From Sphaeramia orbicularis (Eukaryota; Chordata; Actinopteri; Kurtiformes; Apogonidae), in assembly GCF_902148855.1 (NCBI RefSeq), contig NC_043962.1, forward strand, positions 30,618,828 to 30,682,827: a stretch of DNA of 64,000 bases, read 5' to 3'. A program made the position numbers and the translations under genes. Shown piece by piece: positions 39,194 to 52,386 of this stretch. The notes under the pieces are model-generated. The model did not search any database, was not told the DNA's origin, and saw only the letters and a list, made by a program, of their open reading frames with translations. The stretch's first letter is position 1. The number at the start of each line of letters is the position of its first letter.

Positions 39194-42100
39194 TCAGCTT
39201 GAGAAGTCAGTGTGCATGGGGACAATGTTATGATCAAATGCAGCATACTGGGAATCACCCGTGCTGGCCAGTTTAAGTTGCTGTGCAGCATGGGAAAGCT
39301 GAAAAGCAGCATCAGGATGAGCTGAGTCTGGGAGCATGGTGCACTCTCTCTCCAACAGTTCAGCGACTCCCTTCAGGAGCTCCCAAAACCCAAACGCCAA
39401 TGCAGCCTTCCGCAGACGGTTCAGCTCCTGACAAGTTCAGACACAAAACATCTATGAAAACTCATGAAGACATCAAAACTGCACGACTATGAGCTCAAAG
39501 ATGATTAAAGATACATTACCTTATAAAAGGTTTGAGTTTTATCTGGCAGTTTTCTTGCATTCCTCAGGATCTTCTGCACATCAGTCTGTAGAAAGAAGCC
39601 AGTGACAACCAGAAATTAAAAATATTTACTCAAGGCAAACAATATGGCCATTTTATATCACTACTAGTTAGATCACTGCTAAATTATTGTTAAACATAAA
39701 TTAAGCCTAAAGGATGAGAGGAAGTCTTTCTCAAACTCACAGGAGGATCTGCTGTACCACGAAATTTCAATGAAGGACCAATGAAGGATCAAATTTTAAG
39801 GATGCATCCTCAGCTCTCTTCAGCTCCCACAATCCCATGTATGTCTTTTACAAATGCCTCCAAGTGAAAAAGCTGGTTATCAGAGAGTTTTTGAATGTAC
39901 TGAATAGAAGGACCATGAAACTGTTTCCTTTAATGATTAAACTGATTAAATAGACACCATTACTCTTCTTGGTTATTTTATGGTAAGTGGTATTTGTATG
40001 AGTATATTGTACAGTCAAAAATGCACTGAAATGTAATATGTATATGATCATTGTTCTGTTGAATTAATTTTTTTGTACTAAAATTGCAAATTTGCTTTAG
40101 TTAGGCTGACTGAGTGAAATATGTAGCTGCCTTTTTTTTTCTTACCATTGTCATTTGAGTTTTCATCTCCCTCCATAAATAATCATGTCAGGTCAAATAT
40201 ATGTGGCACAGAAACAACAAAATTCGGGTTGGGGTGTTTTCTAAGCACACTCACTAGACTTGTTTCATTCTATGTTCTGATTGGTAGAAAACACATGATG
40301 TATAAATGTATCGATTACCAACAGAACATCTAAAACTGACAAACATCTACAGACTTCAGTGATCACCTGACTTTTCTTGTTGCATCACCAGTGTTGGGCA
40401 AGCTACTTGGAAAATGTAGTGAGCTAAGCTACCAGTTACTCTGCCACGAAAGAAGCTTCACTACACAGACGCTACCACCCAGTCAAATGTAGCAAGCTAA
40501 GTTACACAAACACCACAGAGGTAGCTCACTGCATGTGAAGCTACTTTAAGTTATGCCTTTGGGGAGAATACATTGGGGTAAATTGTGCCAGTGATTATTG
40601 AAGTAAAACAGAACATTTTAATCTCATAAACTGTAATGCTATATAAACGCAAGACAATTTCAATACAAAAATTACTCATTTAAGGTTTATTTAAATATTG
40701 TCACCCTATTAAACTATTGACATCAATCATATTTTCTAGTTTTTGGGAAAACACAAAAAAGTTAAATACAAATATATGGAACTTGGTACATTTCAGGCAA
40801 AAAGGCTTTGGCAATAGATGAGCGTTGACATACATAGAACGCTGTCTGTCACATATGTAACATAAGAGGCCACTTAACTGAATAAAACTCGGTCCCTTCA
40901 GAAAAATGTCAATGTGCAATCGTATAATTCAATGCATAATCAAGCACACTAATGGCTATGTACCATTTTAAACTCCATGCATCAAATGTTAGAGCATAAG
41001 AGAAAATCAACGCTCAAGCTACTTTTACCAGCATGGAACATTTGGGAATGGTTTTTCCTGCAGTGATAATGATGATCTGTGAACATAAAGGTTTAATAGC
41101 CTTGAAATGGCCTTTTCTACCTAACTTTAGCAACAATTTTCTTTTCAACACTTGTGAAAGCCATGAATGTTAAAGCCATGTTGGAGGCATGCTTCAGTCC
41201 CTCCTGAAAAACACCATTATGTGATCGCATAATTCAATACCTATGTCAAGAAAATAGCACACGTTATGGGGGTCCACATTTTTTCAAAAAGGGCAAAAAT
41301 AATGTCCTGTGAACACAAAGGCTCTAATTGAAGGGTCTAGGCCTACTACTTAACATCCCACTTGTCGATGCTGCAGCCCTGTATGTCGTCTTTTTATAAG
41401 TGCATGGCATGATGGGTTTTGGTCTAAAATTAAGAATGTCAAATAGTTTTAGTGATAAAATGTAAGCGTACAATATACATTCATTCAGTATCCGAACCCG
41501 CTTTATCCTCACAAGGGTTACAGGGGTTGCTGGAGCCTATCCCAGCTGCTTATGGGTGAAGGCAGGGTACACCCTGGACATGTCACCTTATCATCGCAGG
41601 GCGGACATATAGAGACAGACAACCAATCACACTCACATTCACACCTATGGGCAGTTTAGATTAACCCATTAACCTTTCAGTGCATGTCTTTGGATGGTGG
41701 GAGGAAGCCAGAGACCACCAAGGCCAAATAATGTTTTTATCCAAGAATTTGCTGAGCTAGTATCTGGTTTTATTTCAAAGTTTGACAGAATTCTAATTTT
41801 AGGTGATTTTAACATACATGTGTGCTGCCCTGCTCAGCCTCTTGTTTCTGATTTTATGGATACATTGGATTCTTTTAATCTCACACAGATCATAAATGAA
41901 CCCACACACTCAAAAGGTCACACACTTGATCTTATAATTCATCTCGGTCTCAATCCTGACAACCTCGAGTTTAAGGATATCTGTGTGTCGGACCATAAAG
42001 CAATTTTATTTAATGTTATTTTATCCAAACCACCTTTTAGTCACCATTTACCCCTTCGTCGTCGTGCTTTTAACTCTGTGTCTGCTAGTCAGTTTTCGGA

Positions 42101-45100
42101 ACGTTTTAATACTGCTTTTTTAACTGCTTTTAATCCTAATTTTAACATAGAGGAGCTGGTATCCCATTTTAACCAAACCTGCCAAACTGTCTTGGACTCT
42201 GTCGCTCCATTTAAAGTTAAAAAATCCCAGAGTTCACCACAGCCCTGGCTAAATGAGACCACAGCTGAACTGAAAAGAGACTGTAGGAGAAAAGAAAGGC
42301 AATGGAAGAAAACAGGCCTACATGTCTTTTTAGAAAATTGGAAAGTTGCAACAAAAAATTATCAAAAAGCAGTTAAGGAAGCAAGAGCGCGTTTTTATTC
42401 AAACTTAATTTTAGCGAATCGTTCTAACCCCAGAATTTTATTTAAGGTTATAGATTCGATCATTACCCCTTCCCCCTGTCATTTTACTGACACCTCGCAG
42501 GACATGTGTGAGGTGTTCTTAAAATTCTTTTTTAACAAAATTAAAAACATACAGCGACAAATCACCCCCCCAGATTGTATTTTAGATACAGGTAGGGAAA
42601 CTTTTAGTTATTTTAAAAATTTTGAACCAGTTTCACTGTCGTTTTTAACTGAAATAATCTCTCATATGAAATCAGCTACGTGCAGTCTTGATGTCATCCC
42701 CACTAAATTTCTTAAAGAGGTTTTAGACACAGTTGGACCCAGTATTTTATCAATCATTAACAAGTCTTTATTACAAGGCACTGTCCGCCCTTCTTTTAAA
42801 CATGCTGTGGTCCAACCCCTTTTAAAGAAACCAAACCTTGATCCCTCTGATCTTAATAATTTTAGACCTATTTCTAAACTCCCATTTTTATCTAAAGTTT
42901 TAGAGAAAGTAGTTTCAACCCAGCTTTTAGCTTTTATGTCTGATTACAACCTCTTTGAGAAATTTCAGTCTGGTTTTAGAGCTTTACACAGTACAGAAAC
43001 TGCCCTCCTCAAGGTCACCAATGACCTTCTTTTAACAGCTGACAGAGGAGAGAGCCCTATTTTAATTCTTTTAGATCTCAGTGCCGCCTTTGACACTGTG
43101 GATCATAATATTTTAATCGAACGTCTTAGAACCTGGGTTGGCATCAGAGACACTGCTCTTAGCTGGTTTTATTCTTACCTTTTAGACAGAACCTTTGCGG
43201 TCACCATAGGCAACCACACATCTTCCAAAGCCCAGATTGCCTGTGGTGTACCGCAGGGTTCAGTTTTAGGCCCGATTTTATTTTCTATTTATATGCTCCC
43301 ACTTGGTGAGATTTTTAAATGCCACAACATCTCCTTTCATTGCTACGCGGACGACACACAGATACACCTGCCCCTGAGACCGGATGACCCCAGAAGCCTA
43401 GCTGCTGTGTCTGACTGCCTCAATGATGTAAGCCGTTGGATGGCCCAGAACTTCCTTCAACTAAACAGCTCCAAATCAGAAGTCATACTATTCGGTCCAC
43501 CAAACTCCACCATTGCAATAAAAAATAGCCTCGGTCCCCTCTCCTCAAACATTACTCCCACCGCAAGAAATCTCGGGGTAATATTTGACTCAGACCTCTC
43601 CTTCCAACTACACATTAATAAAGTTATCCAATCCTGTTTTCTCCAGCTACGAACTATTTCCAAAATCAAACCAATAGTCCCACACCACAACCTAGAAACA
43701 ATCATCCACTCATTCATATTCAGCAGACTTGACTACTGTAATTCTCTTCTGTCTGGCATCAGCCAAAAATCACTGTCTCGCCTCCAATTGGTCCAGAACG
43801 CAGCAGCTAGGCTTCTCACTGGTTTTAGCAGACACCATCATATCACTCCCATCCTCGCATCCCTCCACTGGCTCCCTGTATGTTTTAGAATTGATTTTAA
43901 GATTTTACTGATCACTTTTAAAGCTCGAATGGGCCTGGCCCCAAGTTATATACAAGAAATGCTAGTTGACTACGAGCCAGCACGCAGCCTTAGATCCTCG
44001 GGCAGAGGGCTCCTGGCTGTTCCGAAGTCGAGGCTTAAATCAAAAGGTGACCGGGCATTTTCCATCAGGGCCCCTCAACTTTGGAACGGCCTGCCCGAGG
44101 AGATAAGGCTTGCGGAATCAGTAACATCTTTTAAATCACTTCTTAAAACACATTTTTATAGAATTGCTTTTATGTGATGTCTACTGCCTTTTTAACTTTA
44201 ATTTTTAGTTTTAATTTTAAATTTGATCTTGTTTGATAATTAACTTGTTCATACATCTCTCTAATTGTGTTGGTTCTGTTTTAGTGTTTTTATTTTCTTC
44301 GTGTATCCTGCTGTTGTGCCCTCTGTCAAAGCACTTTGTAAACTTTGTTTTTAAAGGTGCTATACAAATAAAGTTATTATTATTATTACCTGGAGAGAAC
44401 CCACACAGACACGGGGAGAACATGCAAACTCCACACATCGTATGGTGTTGGAATTGAACCCAGGACCTTCTTGCTGTGACACACGAGTGCTATCCACTGC
44501 ACCACCGTTCACCATTCAATATACAATTTAGGGCTGCACGATTTTGGCAAAAAAAAAAAAAATCCAGATTTTTTCCTCTAAAAACTCGATTTTCGGTTTT
44601 GATTTCAATTTTTGGGTAAAACTACAAAAGACAACAGAAGTCAGCATGTCATTTTTGTGAGCAGCCCACAATGCAAGGCACTGCTCTGACCTGAAATCTG
44701 TGATGGTATCATGTGATTAACCCACAGAAGTTTATTTTTTCTTAATTAAATCTTTATTGAATGGAGTATACAAACAGTGTATACAACAAGAAAATAACAT
44801 AAGTTTGCCAGGGGGAATACACTATAACACAATGTCCAAATCAGAGCAAATACTTATGTTTTTAATAGCCTTTTTGTTTCCAGATTTATCTAACAGCTTT
44901 AAATAAAGTTCAGCATCTTTCAAAAAATAAATAATATTTGGTTTTGTGTTACAGAACTTACATTTGTGAATGAAAAATTTAGCAAGTAAGAGAACTAAAT
45001 TTATTTATTTATTTATCCCCCCCCCCCCTCTTTTTTGGGTATCTGGGCCCACAGAAGTGATACCAATGTGGTTCTGTTTAAACTGGAGGATCCGTGCGTC

Positions 45101-48100
45101 GAACAGACCAACCCAGGACACGCTGGAGGGATTCTATGTGTGGAGCTGGTGGATGTGTGTGGGCACAGGGCTGTGTGGGCTCCTCTGCTGAGGCTGATGA
45201 CCCCGAGACCCAGACCCGGTTCGGAAGAAGACAGTACGGTACGGTACAGATCCAGGACAACGGAAGATGAATGATCCGCATGCAGTTATATTTCAGTTGC
45301 GGGATCGGTGCGTGAAGCCACGGCTTACATTGCTTTAAGTACTGCGGGCTCATTAACACGTTTAAAGTCCAGTCATTACACGGACTTCTGTGACAGACCG
45401 CTGTCACTGATAGGAGGAGGAGCCTACGGTAGCCCGCAAGCGCGCGGCCCGGAGGCACGAGAGAGATGAAATCGATTTTACGATTTCCCTTTTTTAAAAA
45501 TCGGCCTAATTAAAAAATCAGATTTCGATTTAAAATCGATTAATCGTGCAGCCCTAATACAATTACTATAAAATAATATGTTGAAAATAATCATAAGTGG
45601 TGACTTGTGCCACTGGCACAACTTAACCCAGGCCCTTTGGCACAAATCACCCCAGGCCCACCATTTTGAAAAACTAGCATGATCCAGCAGTTCAGAGCTA
45701 ACATCATGTGTATCACATATAGACTCATTGTGTAACCTACTAAAGCATTAAAACAAATGTGAAATGTTTTTAAACTTGTCTATAGTTGTTCAGACACAAG
45801 AATCAACAAGAAAAGCACTCAGAGAGCGCAGACCTCTGCCAAGAGAGATCTGCCCCCCCCCCCCCCCCCCCCCCCCCCGATTCCCACCAAAATTTAATCA
45901 TTTCTTCCTTGTGCCAGTACCAACATTTCCTGAAAATTTCATGAAAATCCGTCCATAACTTTTTGAGTTATCTTGCTAACACACAAACAAACAAACATGT
46001 ACGCACACACACACATAAAGCAAAGTGATCACAATACCTCCTCACGGAGGTAAAAAACCTTGATCATAGAAATTTTACTTTGAAAGGCAAAATAACTGTT
46101 TTTTGAGCTAAAATGTGCTTACCTCCCATGCCATGTGTCTCTCTTCTTTGTAGAATGAGTAAAATGGCTCTTGGTCACATGACCAATTTCTTCTATGGTT
46201 TTCTAGAAACAAGGGGTGGCTCTACTTCCCCCCGGTACAAATCACCCCACTCTCCCCTATTATCTACAAACTGCTCCTAATCAAGTCATGATAATTTTAT
46301 AATAGTGACCAAAATTATTGATGGATTTTTGGGTAAACTAAATGGAGTAGTCTTACATGTCCCTGTTTCGAAAACAGGGCATTTTTCTGGACTGCTTAAA
46401 AAACAAAATGCAAAAATTGAGAGTATACCCACTTCTCCAGGGACCAGTACACCACTGACAAACTGGTTACTTTGGTGCTTGTGTCACAGCCATTAACCAG
46501 AGAAACAGAGAGGGGCAACTGGCTGTAATGCTCTTTACTGTGGGTTTGGCGGCTCTGAAAAGAGCCTCTGTGGTGATCACTGTCACACACCTCAGCCAAC
46601 AACCATCCGATGTTCAGCAGAACACCGTTTCCCTCTCCAGTGAAGTGAACGCCATCATCTGACAGGTGCTCCAGGGTGATACCAGGTGTCTGGTGCAGGT
46701 CTCATTTCCAACTCCTCCATGGAAACTCAGCCCCACATGACGCACCTGGTTCGCTCAATTCTGTATCCACTGCCTGCTCACTGGTACTGACAGCAACCAC
46801 TCGGCAGGAGGTAGGGGAAAATCAGTAAGGAAGTGGGGAAAAGCTCCACCACTGCCCGGATTCTGCTACGCCGTCCACAAGCGCAGGCACGGTGCTTCAA
46901 AGAATGTGCACGACAACGTTCCAGTAAACCACGCCCACTCCGGGCGAAACGCCTGGTTTGTAGTGAGCCCCGTGCAGACAGAATCTGTATCCCTGTTCCA
47001 AACAATCTTGAGTGCTTGTGCTGTGCATTATATAATAGCATTTTTCTAGACTACAAACTGCTTCTCCGCTGTATATAAAAATAGCTTCTGTGGTCGTTAC
47101 CACGCTATTTCATCAATAAAAGAGTTAAGCTACTGAAACGTTACTTGATTCAGGAAATAGAGACGTTACCGCCAAGCTACTGAGAATTGTAGTTAGTTAC
47201 TAGCTTTGCTACAAGTAGCGATGCTACTGCCCAACACTGTGCATCACCATGAGATACAAATTTTGATGCCTGCTTTTGTACTGTTCTCTCATATTTAACA
47301 TGGCTTGTACACAGGAGCTAAATACAACTTACTCAGATAAGCTACTCAGAATTCCACATACGATTAAAAACCAACAATTTTAGTTAAATATTTCTGAGGA
47401 CTTAAAACCCATGTTGTGATGCAGTGTTTTAATAAGAACCTTCGGGTGTTTACCTGTAATCCACTGGCTTTAATCCACACAGTAACGTTCTGGGCATAGC
47501 TTCGTTTGACTGGGGGCTGTAGGGGGAAAGGACTTTTACTGTCATCCTCTCCATATGGATTTTCTGCAGCTTCTGAAAGACAGACGGATCACAAAACATC
47601 AGAGTGAGCTGGTCTAACATCACAGCTGTTCAACTGACAATCATTGACTGCGTCAATACATGCATATACAATGAGGTGTTTGTACTTCAGAAATAACCCA
47701 TTAAATCATTTACCTGTATGTCTTTACTATGTTAAAATGTTTAAATGCAGCAGAAACGTCATAATTTTCTTAACACACCATATGGGAGTTTGCTGTAATT
47801 ATACTGTACAGTTTAGGTCCTTTATTGTGTTTTAGTTTAGTTTAAATTGTTTTAACTGTACAGTTTACTTTATTTCATTTTGGTTTAGCTTACCTGTTTA
47901 CATTTGTCATGTGAAGGGAACTCACAAAATAAGAATTTCATTGCTCAGTACTACTGTTTATACAACAATAAACATCTTGAAACTTGTCTTAAGAGAACCT
48001 CGATATGCTGAATGCATGCTAGTTTACCTGAGATTGGTCCTAAATGCGAAATCTTGCCGAGCCAAGGCAGAGGCTCTGAACCTGGCTCAAACAGAGACAT

Positions 48101-50372
48101 CATCAGATTCGACTTCTTCTTGCTGTCTGCTTGAGAGTACAGCATGCCATACCATTCTGGTCTGAAGAGAAAAAAATAACATGCAGGTTAAAGGTGCACA
48201 TAAATTGAACAGCTGTTAATATTTAAATACACCAAAAACAGAAGTAATACAATTTAAATATTTGTGCTGTAACTTACCCAAGTTGGACCAGTGCCACCAT
48301 GCCCTCAACTTTCAAACTGCCATGTAAAAGTACACAAAAGTTTGGACTTTTTCCTGCCATTTGACTGGATGAGGGTTCCTCCTCAAGCTCTTCTGCAGTT
48401 CCAGCACCAACTTCATCCACCTCTGAAATGAGTGACCCCACCCATCACATTAGAAACATCCTTGGGGACTCATAATAGTTGATATTTTGGTTTTAAAGCT
48501 AATCTAAACACAACAAAATTTACATTATTACAATGGATGTGTATATGTGCAATACATGTACATTTACAGCAAAATCACCAAGTAGTTTAAATATTAAAAA
48601 TCATTTCAACTCTTCTCTCATAGGTTTGTTTTATCAGTATACCAGTGAATGAATAAAGCACTGGGTATCTGTCATAATCTGTCAATTACTACATTTAAAA
48701 TGATACAGAATATTAAACACAAACCTTTATTCACAGCAATAGGTAGAACCAAGTGTCTGGATATGACAGGAGGACTGGCGATATCAGCGATTTCAATGAA
48801 GCCCATGATTTCCAAATCTGAACGATGTGCCACAAAATAAACATGTAAAAAACGTAAAAAAAAAACTTAAACCAAACTCTAGAATTTGAAGCCATCTGAT
48901 ACCTGTGTTGACATTTCGTGGCATGGGATCAACCTCATCATCTACTATGATGGGCTCGGGTCGAGGAAACACCTGAACATCGGACGACAGGTTCCCACAG
49001 TGCAGCACAGCATGGAAAGGGGAGTAGGCATGGTCAATAAGCCTCCTGGAGAAGTTAAAAAGTATATAGGTAGAGTGTTAAATATGACATTAAGAGAGTT
49101 TGCAGTTTTTCATTTTCTGTTTTACATTTACATATAAGTTCTGAGATTTTTCATACCCAAACATGGCCTGCACACTCTTCATGCAAAGCGGCCCCTCCAT
49201 AGTGAAGATCTGTCCATCCCCTCCACTAAGACGCAGCAGCTCCTCCAAATTGTCCATGCCGTCTGTCATCTGTAACTACAATTACCAAGCACAGCATTTT
49301 TATAGGAAGAAAATCTACTGCAAGTGCTAAACTGTAGACATTTACATGGACTGATCAGAAAAACACTCTGCATGAGTTAATTCTGTAGTGATGATGCATA
49401 TTTTGAAAAATCAGCCGGGGGGGGGGTGTTATTCGTTTCTGCTTGCATTTTACTTTTCTCCCTTTTAATCTCAACTATTATAATTTAATCCATCTTCTTA
49501 AAATGAGGTATATTCTGAAGAAATTTGTGGTCAGGTGTGCAGAAATGGGTAAATGGTGGTAATTGTGGGAGGGAACAAACAAGGGTTTTTTGTTCATGTT
49601 TGCATTGTTAAGCTGTTACACTACAAAAACAATAGTGACACTGATAAATGTATCCCTTACCTCCTCTGCATTTGCGATACACATGACAAAAAGTTTGGTT
49701 GGAAAAGGGAAAGGAAGGGGGAACTTCTTGTCATCGCCACGCTGCTTCAATGTTTGTAGGGAATGGCGGAGAGAACCTTTCCCAATCCCCAGAGACCCAT
49801 CAGTAACCAGCACCACCTACAGGACAAACAAAGGAGGTACATAAACAATAGTATTATTAAAACGTGTATAAGAAAATAAAAGCACTGAAGAGGTGTAAAT
49901 GACTACATGGTGTTTTGAGCGTTTTTTGCAACATACCTGACAGGGACAAGCATTGCCCCACTCCTGTTGTACAACATTATTTACTCCATGAAGAGCTGAT
50001 TCCACACAAGTCTTATCATAGTCCTCCAGATTACTCAGAGCCTCCTATACAGAAAAAAAAAAAAAAAAAAACAATCACAAAATTCTCCAAAGTCCTCTAA
50101 GGAAGCAAAACATTTCTGTCTTCATACTTCAAACCTGAGGCAGACTCTACCTGTAAGGCATTGTAATCTCTGGTGAAAGGCACCAAGAGCTCCCACAAAG
50201 ATGAAAATGCCATCAGTGCTGTGAACTCCAACCGGTAGTTTGATGCCATGTGTTCAAACAACATGTTGAGTCCGTGAACAGCCAGGTTCTTCCTCTGAAA
50301 CTCCTCACTGCCGTCCAATGACACTGGCCGCGTCATGGACAAAGACACGTCCATTAACACCACGGTGGGCAT
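39194..50372 (-). CDS. ints14: ints14 (VWA9), Integrator complex subunit 14 (eleven coding exons, complete)
   Basis: Minus-strand exons: 50372-50151, 50044-49937, 49816-49661, 49275-49157, 49045-48903, 48817-48725, 48422-48278, 48161-48028, 47572-47454, 39585-39520, 39427-39194. Phases agree throughout and give 512 residues (human 518). INTS14 forms, with INTS10 and INTS13, a nucleic-acid-binding arm of the nuclear Integrator complex that processes snRNAs and attenuates RNA polymerase II. The N-terminus is a von Willebrand A domain with MIDAS motif DVSLS (residues 8-12) and [10 protein letters not shown]. Downstream blocks [50 protein letters not shown] and [20 protein letters not shown] match human INTS14 as I remember it. 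The ATG opens [10 protein letters not shown] as in the family. The intron 39586-47453 carries a transposon stack. Confidence 0.96.
41471..44525 (-). mobile_element. Common fish interspersed repeat, interrupted by an L2 LINE
   Basis: The left half (to about 41712) reads GGTTGCTGGAGCCTATCCCA ... catgtctttggatggtggga. The right half (from about 44388) reads CTGGAGAGAACCCACACAGA ... gctatccactgcaccaccg. Together they make the familiar fish repeat that, reversed, begins cggtggtgcagtggatagc. The word caatataca at 41471-41479 and 44517-44525 may be its target duplication. The family name is not certain. Confidence 0.65.
41712..44388 (+). mobile_element. 5'-truncated L2-clade LINE with intact reverse-transcriptase frame
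   Basis: One uninterrupted frame (about 820 codons, stop at 44175-44177) covers the C-terminal part of the AP-type endonuclease ([16 protein letters not shown]) and the whole reverse transcriptase: [72 protein letters not shown] (active-site YADD) and [12 protein letters not shown]. It ends in a C-terminal region with [15 protein letters not shown]. The 3' end, ggtgctatacaaataaagtt with (ATT)n, is L2-like. The 5' part of the endonuclease and any first ORF are missing. The first ~6 codons of the open frame (from 41694) belong to the host repeat. The undamaged frame suggests a recent insertion. Confidence 0.9.
44529..45556. mobile_element. Non-autonomous hAT-type element (~1 kb)
   Basis: The perfect 15-bp terminal inverted repeat TAGGGCTGCACGATT (right end AATCGTGCAGCCCTA) is flanked by the 8-bp duplication atacaatt at 44521-44528 and 45557-45564. 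The ends are rich in AATCGATTTT-type motifs. The middle (45050-45470) is GC-rich with no recognised protein. It sits immediately beside the repeat that hosts the L2. Confidence 0.9.
45850..45878. repeat. Poly-C tract
   Basis: About 29 consecutive C residues within the nested transposon region; a shorter C run lies at about 45017-45028. Confidence 0.95.
46551..46566 (-). promoter_or_regulatory. Perfect histone-type mRNA 3' stem-loop
   Basis: On the minus strand the 16 bases read GGCTCTTTTCAGAGCC, identical to the replication-dependent histone 3' stem-loop. Fourteen bases downstream is AAAGAG in CAGTAAAGAGC, which fits the U7-binding histone downstream element. No histone coding sequence precedes it. 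It lies inside the outer hAT-type element. Confidence 0.7.
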
Positions 50373-50990
50373 GGTTCACAGCTGATACAGATTTCTAACA
50401 CTTAAATGACCAACCACTGCAATCCCACTAAAAGAAAAGAAATGTAAAATATATATGTCACGGCAGGTTCAACGTAACAATTTCTGCATATTAGGCTAGT
50501 TGACGTTTACTACCTTACACTGTTGACTCTGTATGCCATGACAGCTGTGTTACTACATCACAAGTTAAGTAAGAACCGGGTCATTCTATTGTTATTTTAA
50601 CATGGGTAACAACTATAAACGAGGTTTGAGCTGCCGAAACGCTAGCAATATTATCATTTGTAATCTTCTCACTACTTTTACGGTTTCTACACGCTAGCTC
50701 ACCTCAGGCTATGCTAACACTTTTCACTGTCAAATGTAGCCCCGAAAAAAAAAACAACTACAAAAAACACCGTGGTGGCTATTTAATGCGTTGAAGAAAA
50801 TAAATGAGCTCAACTTTATGGCGAGTAAGTGTCGAAAATAAAACAACAAAAGAATGAACAAATACGTGCCTTTAAATACTTCTCTGCCCATACAATCGTT
50901 TAACATCAGGGAGCATCAATGAAATCTTCCGGGTGGAAACTATGTGCTATTGTACAGGGTTCCTATATGGTATGATTTTACTAAGAAAAA

Positions 50991-50991
50991 G

Positions 50992-51075
<84 letters not shown>
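50991..51075. repeat. (ACT)n-(AAT)n compound microsatellite
   Basis: About 13 ACT units pass directly into about 15 AAT units. Confidence 0.95.
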
Positions 51076-51076
<1 letters not shown>

Positions 51077-51648
51077 TTGGCTCATGCTTACTGTAAAATT
51101 GGGTATTAGGGATAGACTTCAGTCAACAAAACTGCGGAGCTTACCGAATAACAAAATGTTACCTCAAACCACAATTTTAAAAAATCTTATGTATAAAATT
51201 TAAATAGAGGTTGTCAGATCAAATAAAGCTTTTATTTTTCTTCGCTGTTGTTTTTCCCCCACATTGACCACAGGTGGCAGCAACGAGCTGTTTCCACACC
51301 CAGCAACAAACAAACGGCACAAAGGTAGGACTACTCACTTCTAACGAGTATTTTATCATCTCTACTTTAGTTTCACACAAGTAACCAGCAAATAAGAGGA
51401 GATGCACATCAGGTTAATGTGGGCAGAACAATGCAGCTGCGAGACTGTTATTAATGTTAGTTTCTACTCGGTTGCATAACTGAATGTTGGAAACAGGGGA
51501 GGGCATTATCCTTAACTGTGCTCAAGTTTTGTGTATTGACACATTCACACTCTGCCTCGAAAGTTGCCCTGTGTCAATAAAGTTAAATATTACAAAGTAG
51601 CCTCCAATGCACATAATCTTCTTACAGGACCACGGGAAGAGTATAAGT

Positions 51649-52033
51649 ATATGCAATACCCATGTGTAATGTACAGACCATCAAAAGTCATCAAAAACAT
51701 TGGTTATGCAATCAAGTACTAACTCCTGTGTGGATCATGTGACTAAAACGTACAGAAAAGAAAACATGGAATGCCTAAAAGCACTGTTTTTGGCAGTAAA
51801 ATGCCATAGTTATTGATGTAAGAACTTAAGTGATTTTGGTTATTATCAAGAAAACATGGAAAATGGATAGATATCAGCTCTGAAATTAAACTCTCATGAG
51901 GTATTTTTGTTGTTATCATTATATTTTTCCAAACAAATGTACCTTTAGTTGTACCAGGCATGAAAATGAACAAGAAACTGGAGAAAACAAGGGGGGGTCT
52001 AATAATTTTTTTGGTATGGGTATTGCATATTGC
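51649..52033. mobile_element. Tc1/mariner-type MITE, copy 2
   Basis: The outer inverted repeat atgcaatacccat (left) pairs with atgggtattgcat (right), with TA next to each end. The interior is nearly the same as 24340-24660, although the terminal sequences of the two copies differ. Confidence 0.65.
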
Positions 52034-52036
52034 AAC

Positions 52037-52212
52037 TCTATATATAAAGTGTCATGAGATAACTTTTGTTTTAATCTGGCGCTATATAAATACAATTTGA
52101 TTGATTGATTGAGTGATTGATTGATTGATTGATTGATTTGATTTGATTGGTTTTCCCCTGTAAGTCGCTTTGGAAAAAAGCATCTGCCAAATGCATAAAT
52201 GTAATGTAAATG
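52037..52212 (+). mobile_element. Composite retroposon tail, second copy
   Basis: It reads TCTATATATAAAGTGTCATG, agataacttttgttttaatctggcgctatata, a longer (GATT)n run, then the TGTAAGTCGCTTTGGAAAAA tail. It has the same order as 17960-18108. Confidence 0.6.
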
Positions 52213-52312
52213 TAACTCCATGACTGTAACTCTATGTACTTTCATTTTTGCCTCTTTTCTTTAATATTATCATTCTTTGTTCGTCAAAAGCACGGCTGGA
52301 ACGTTATAAATG

Positions 52313-52316
52313 GCTT

Positions 52317-52385
<69 letters not shown>

Positions 52386-52386
52386 A
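52313..52386. repeat. (TATC)n microsatellite
   Basis: About 17 CTAT/TATC units immediately upstream of slc24a1 copy A. Confidence 0.95.

Larger units (their letters stand above)
40389..47239. mobile_element. Outer hAT-type element enclosing a nested transposon stack
   Basis: The left end CAGTGTTGGGCAAGCTACTT and the reversed right end CAGTGTTGGGCAGTAGCATC share 12 terminal bases. A perfect 8-bp duplication, tgcatcac, lies at 40381-40388 and 47240-47247. The 6.85-kb span includes a repeat split by an L2 LINE (41471-44525), a 1-kb hAT-type element (44529-45556) and probably further insertions. No intact hAT transposase was recognised. It lies wholly in an ints14 intron. Confidence 0.8.

Noticed and set aside
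46778-47103. Minus-strand frames of 87 and 68 codons
   Set aside because: No recognised domain. The region is noted only for the stem-loop and TATA-like motif.
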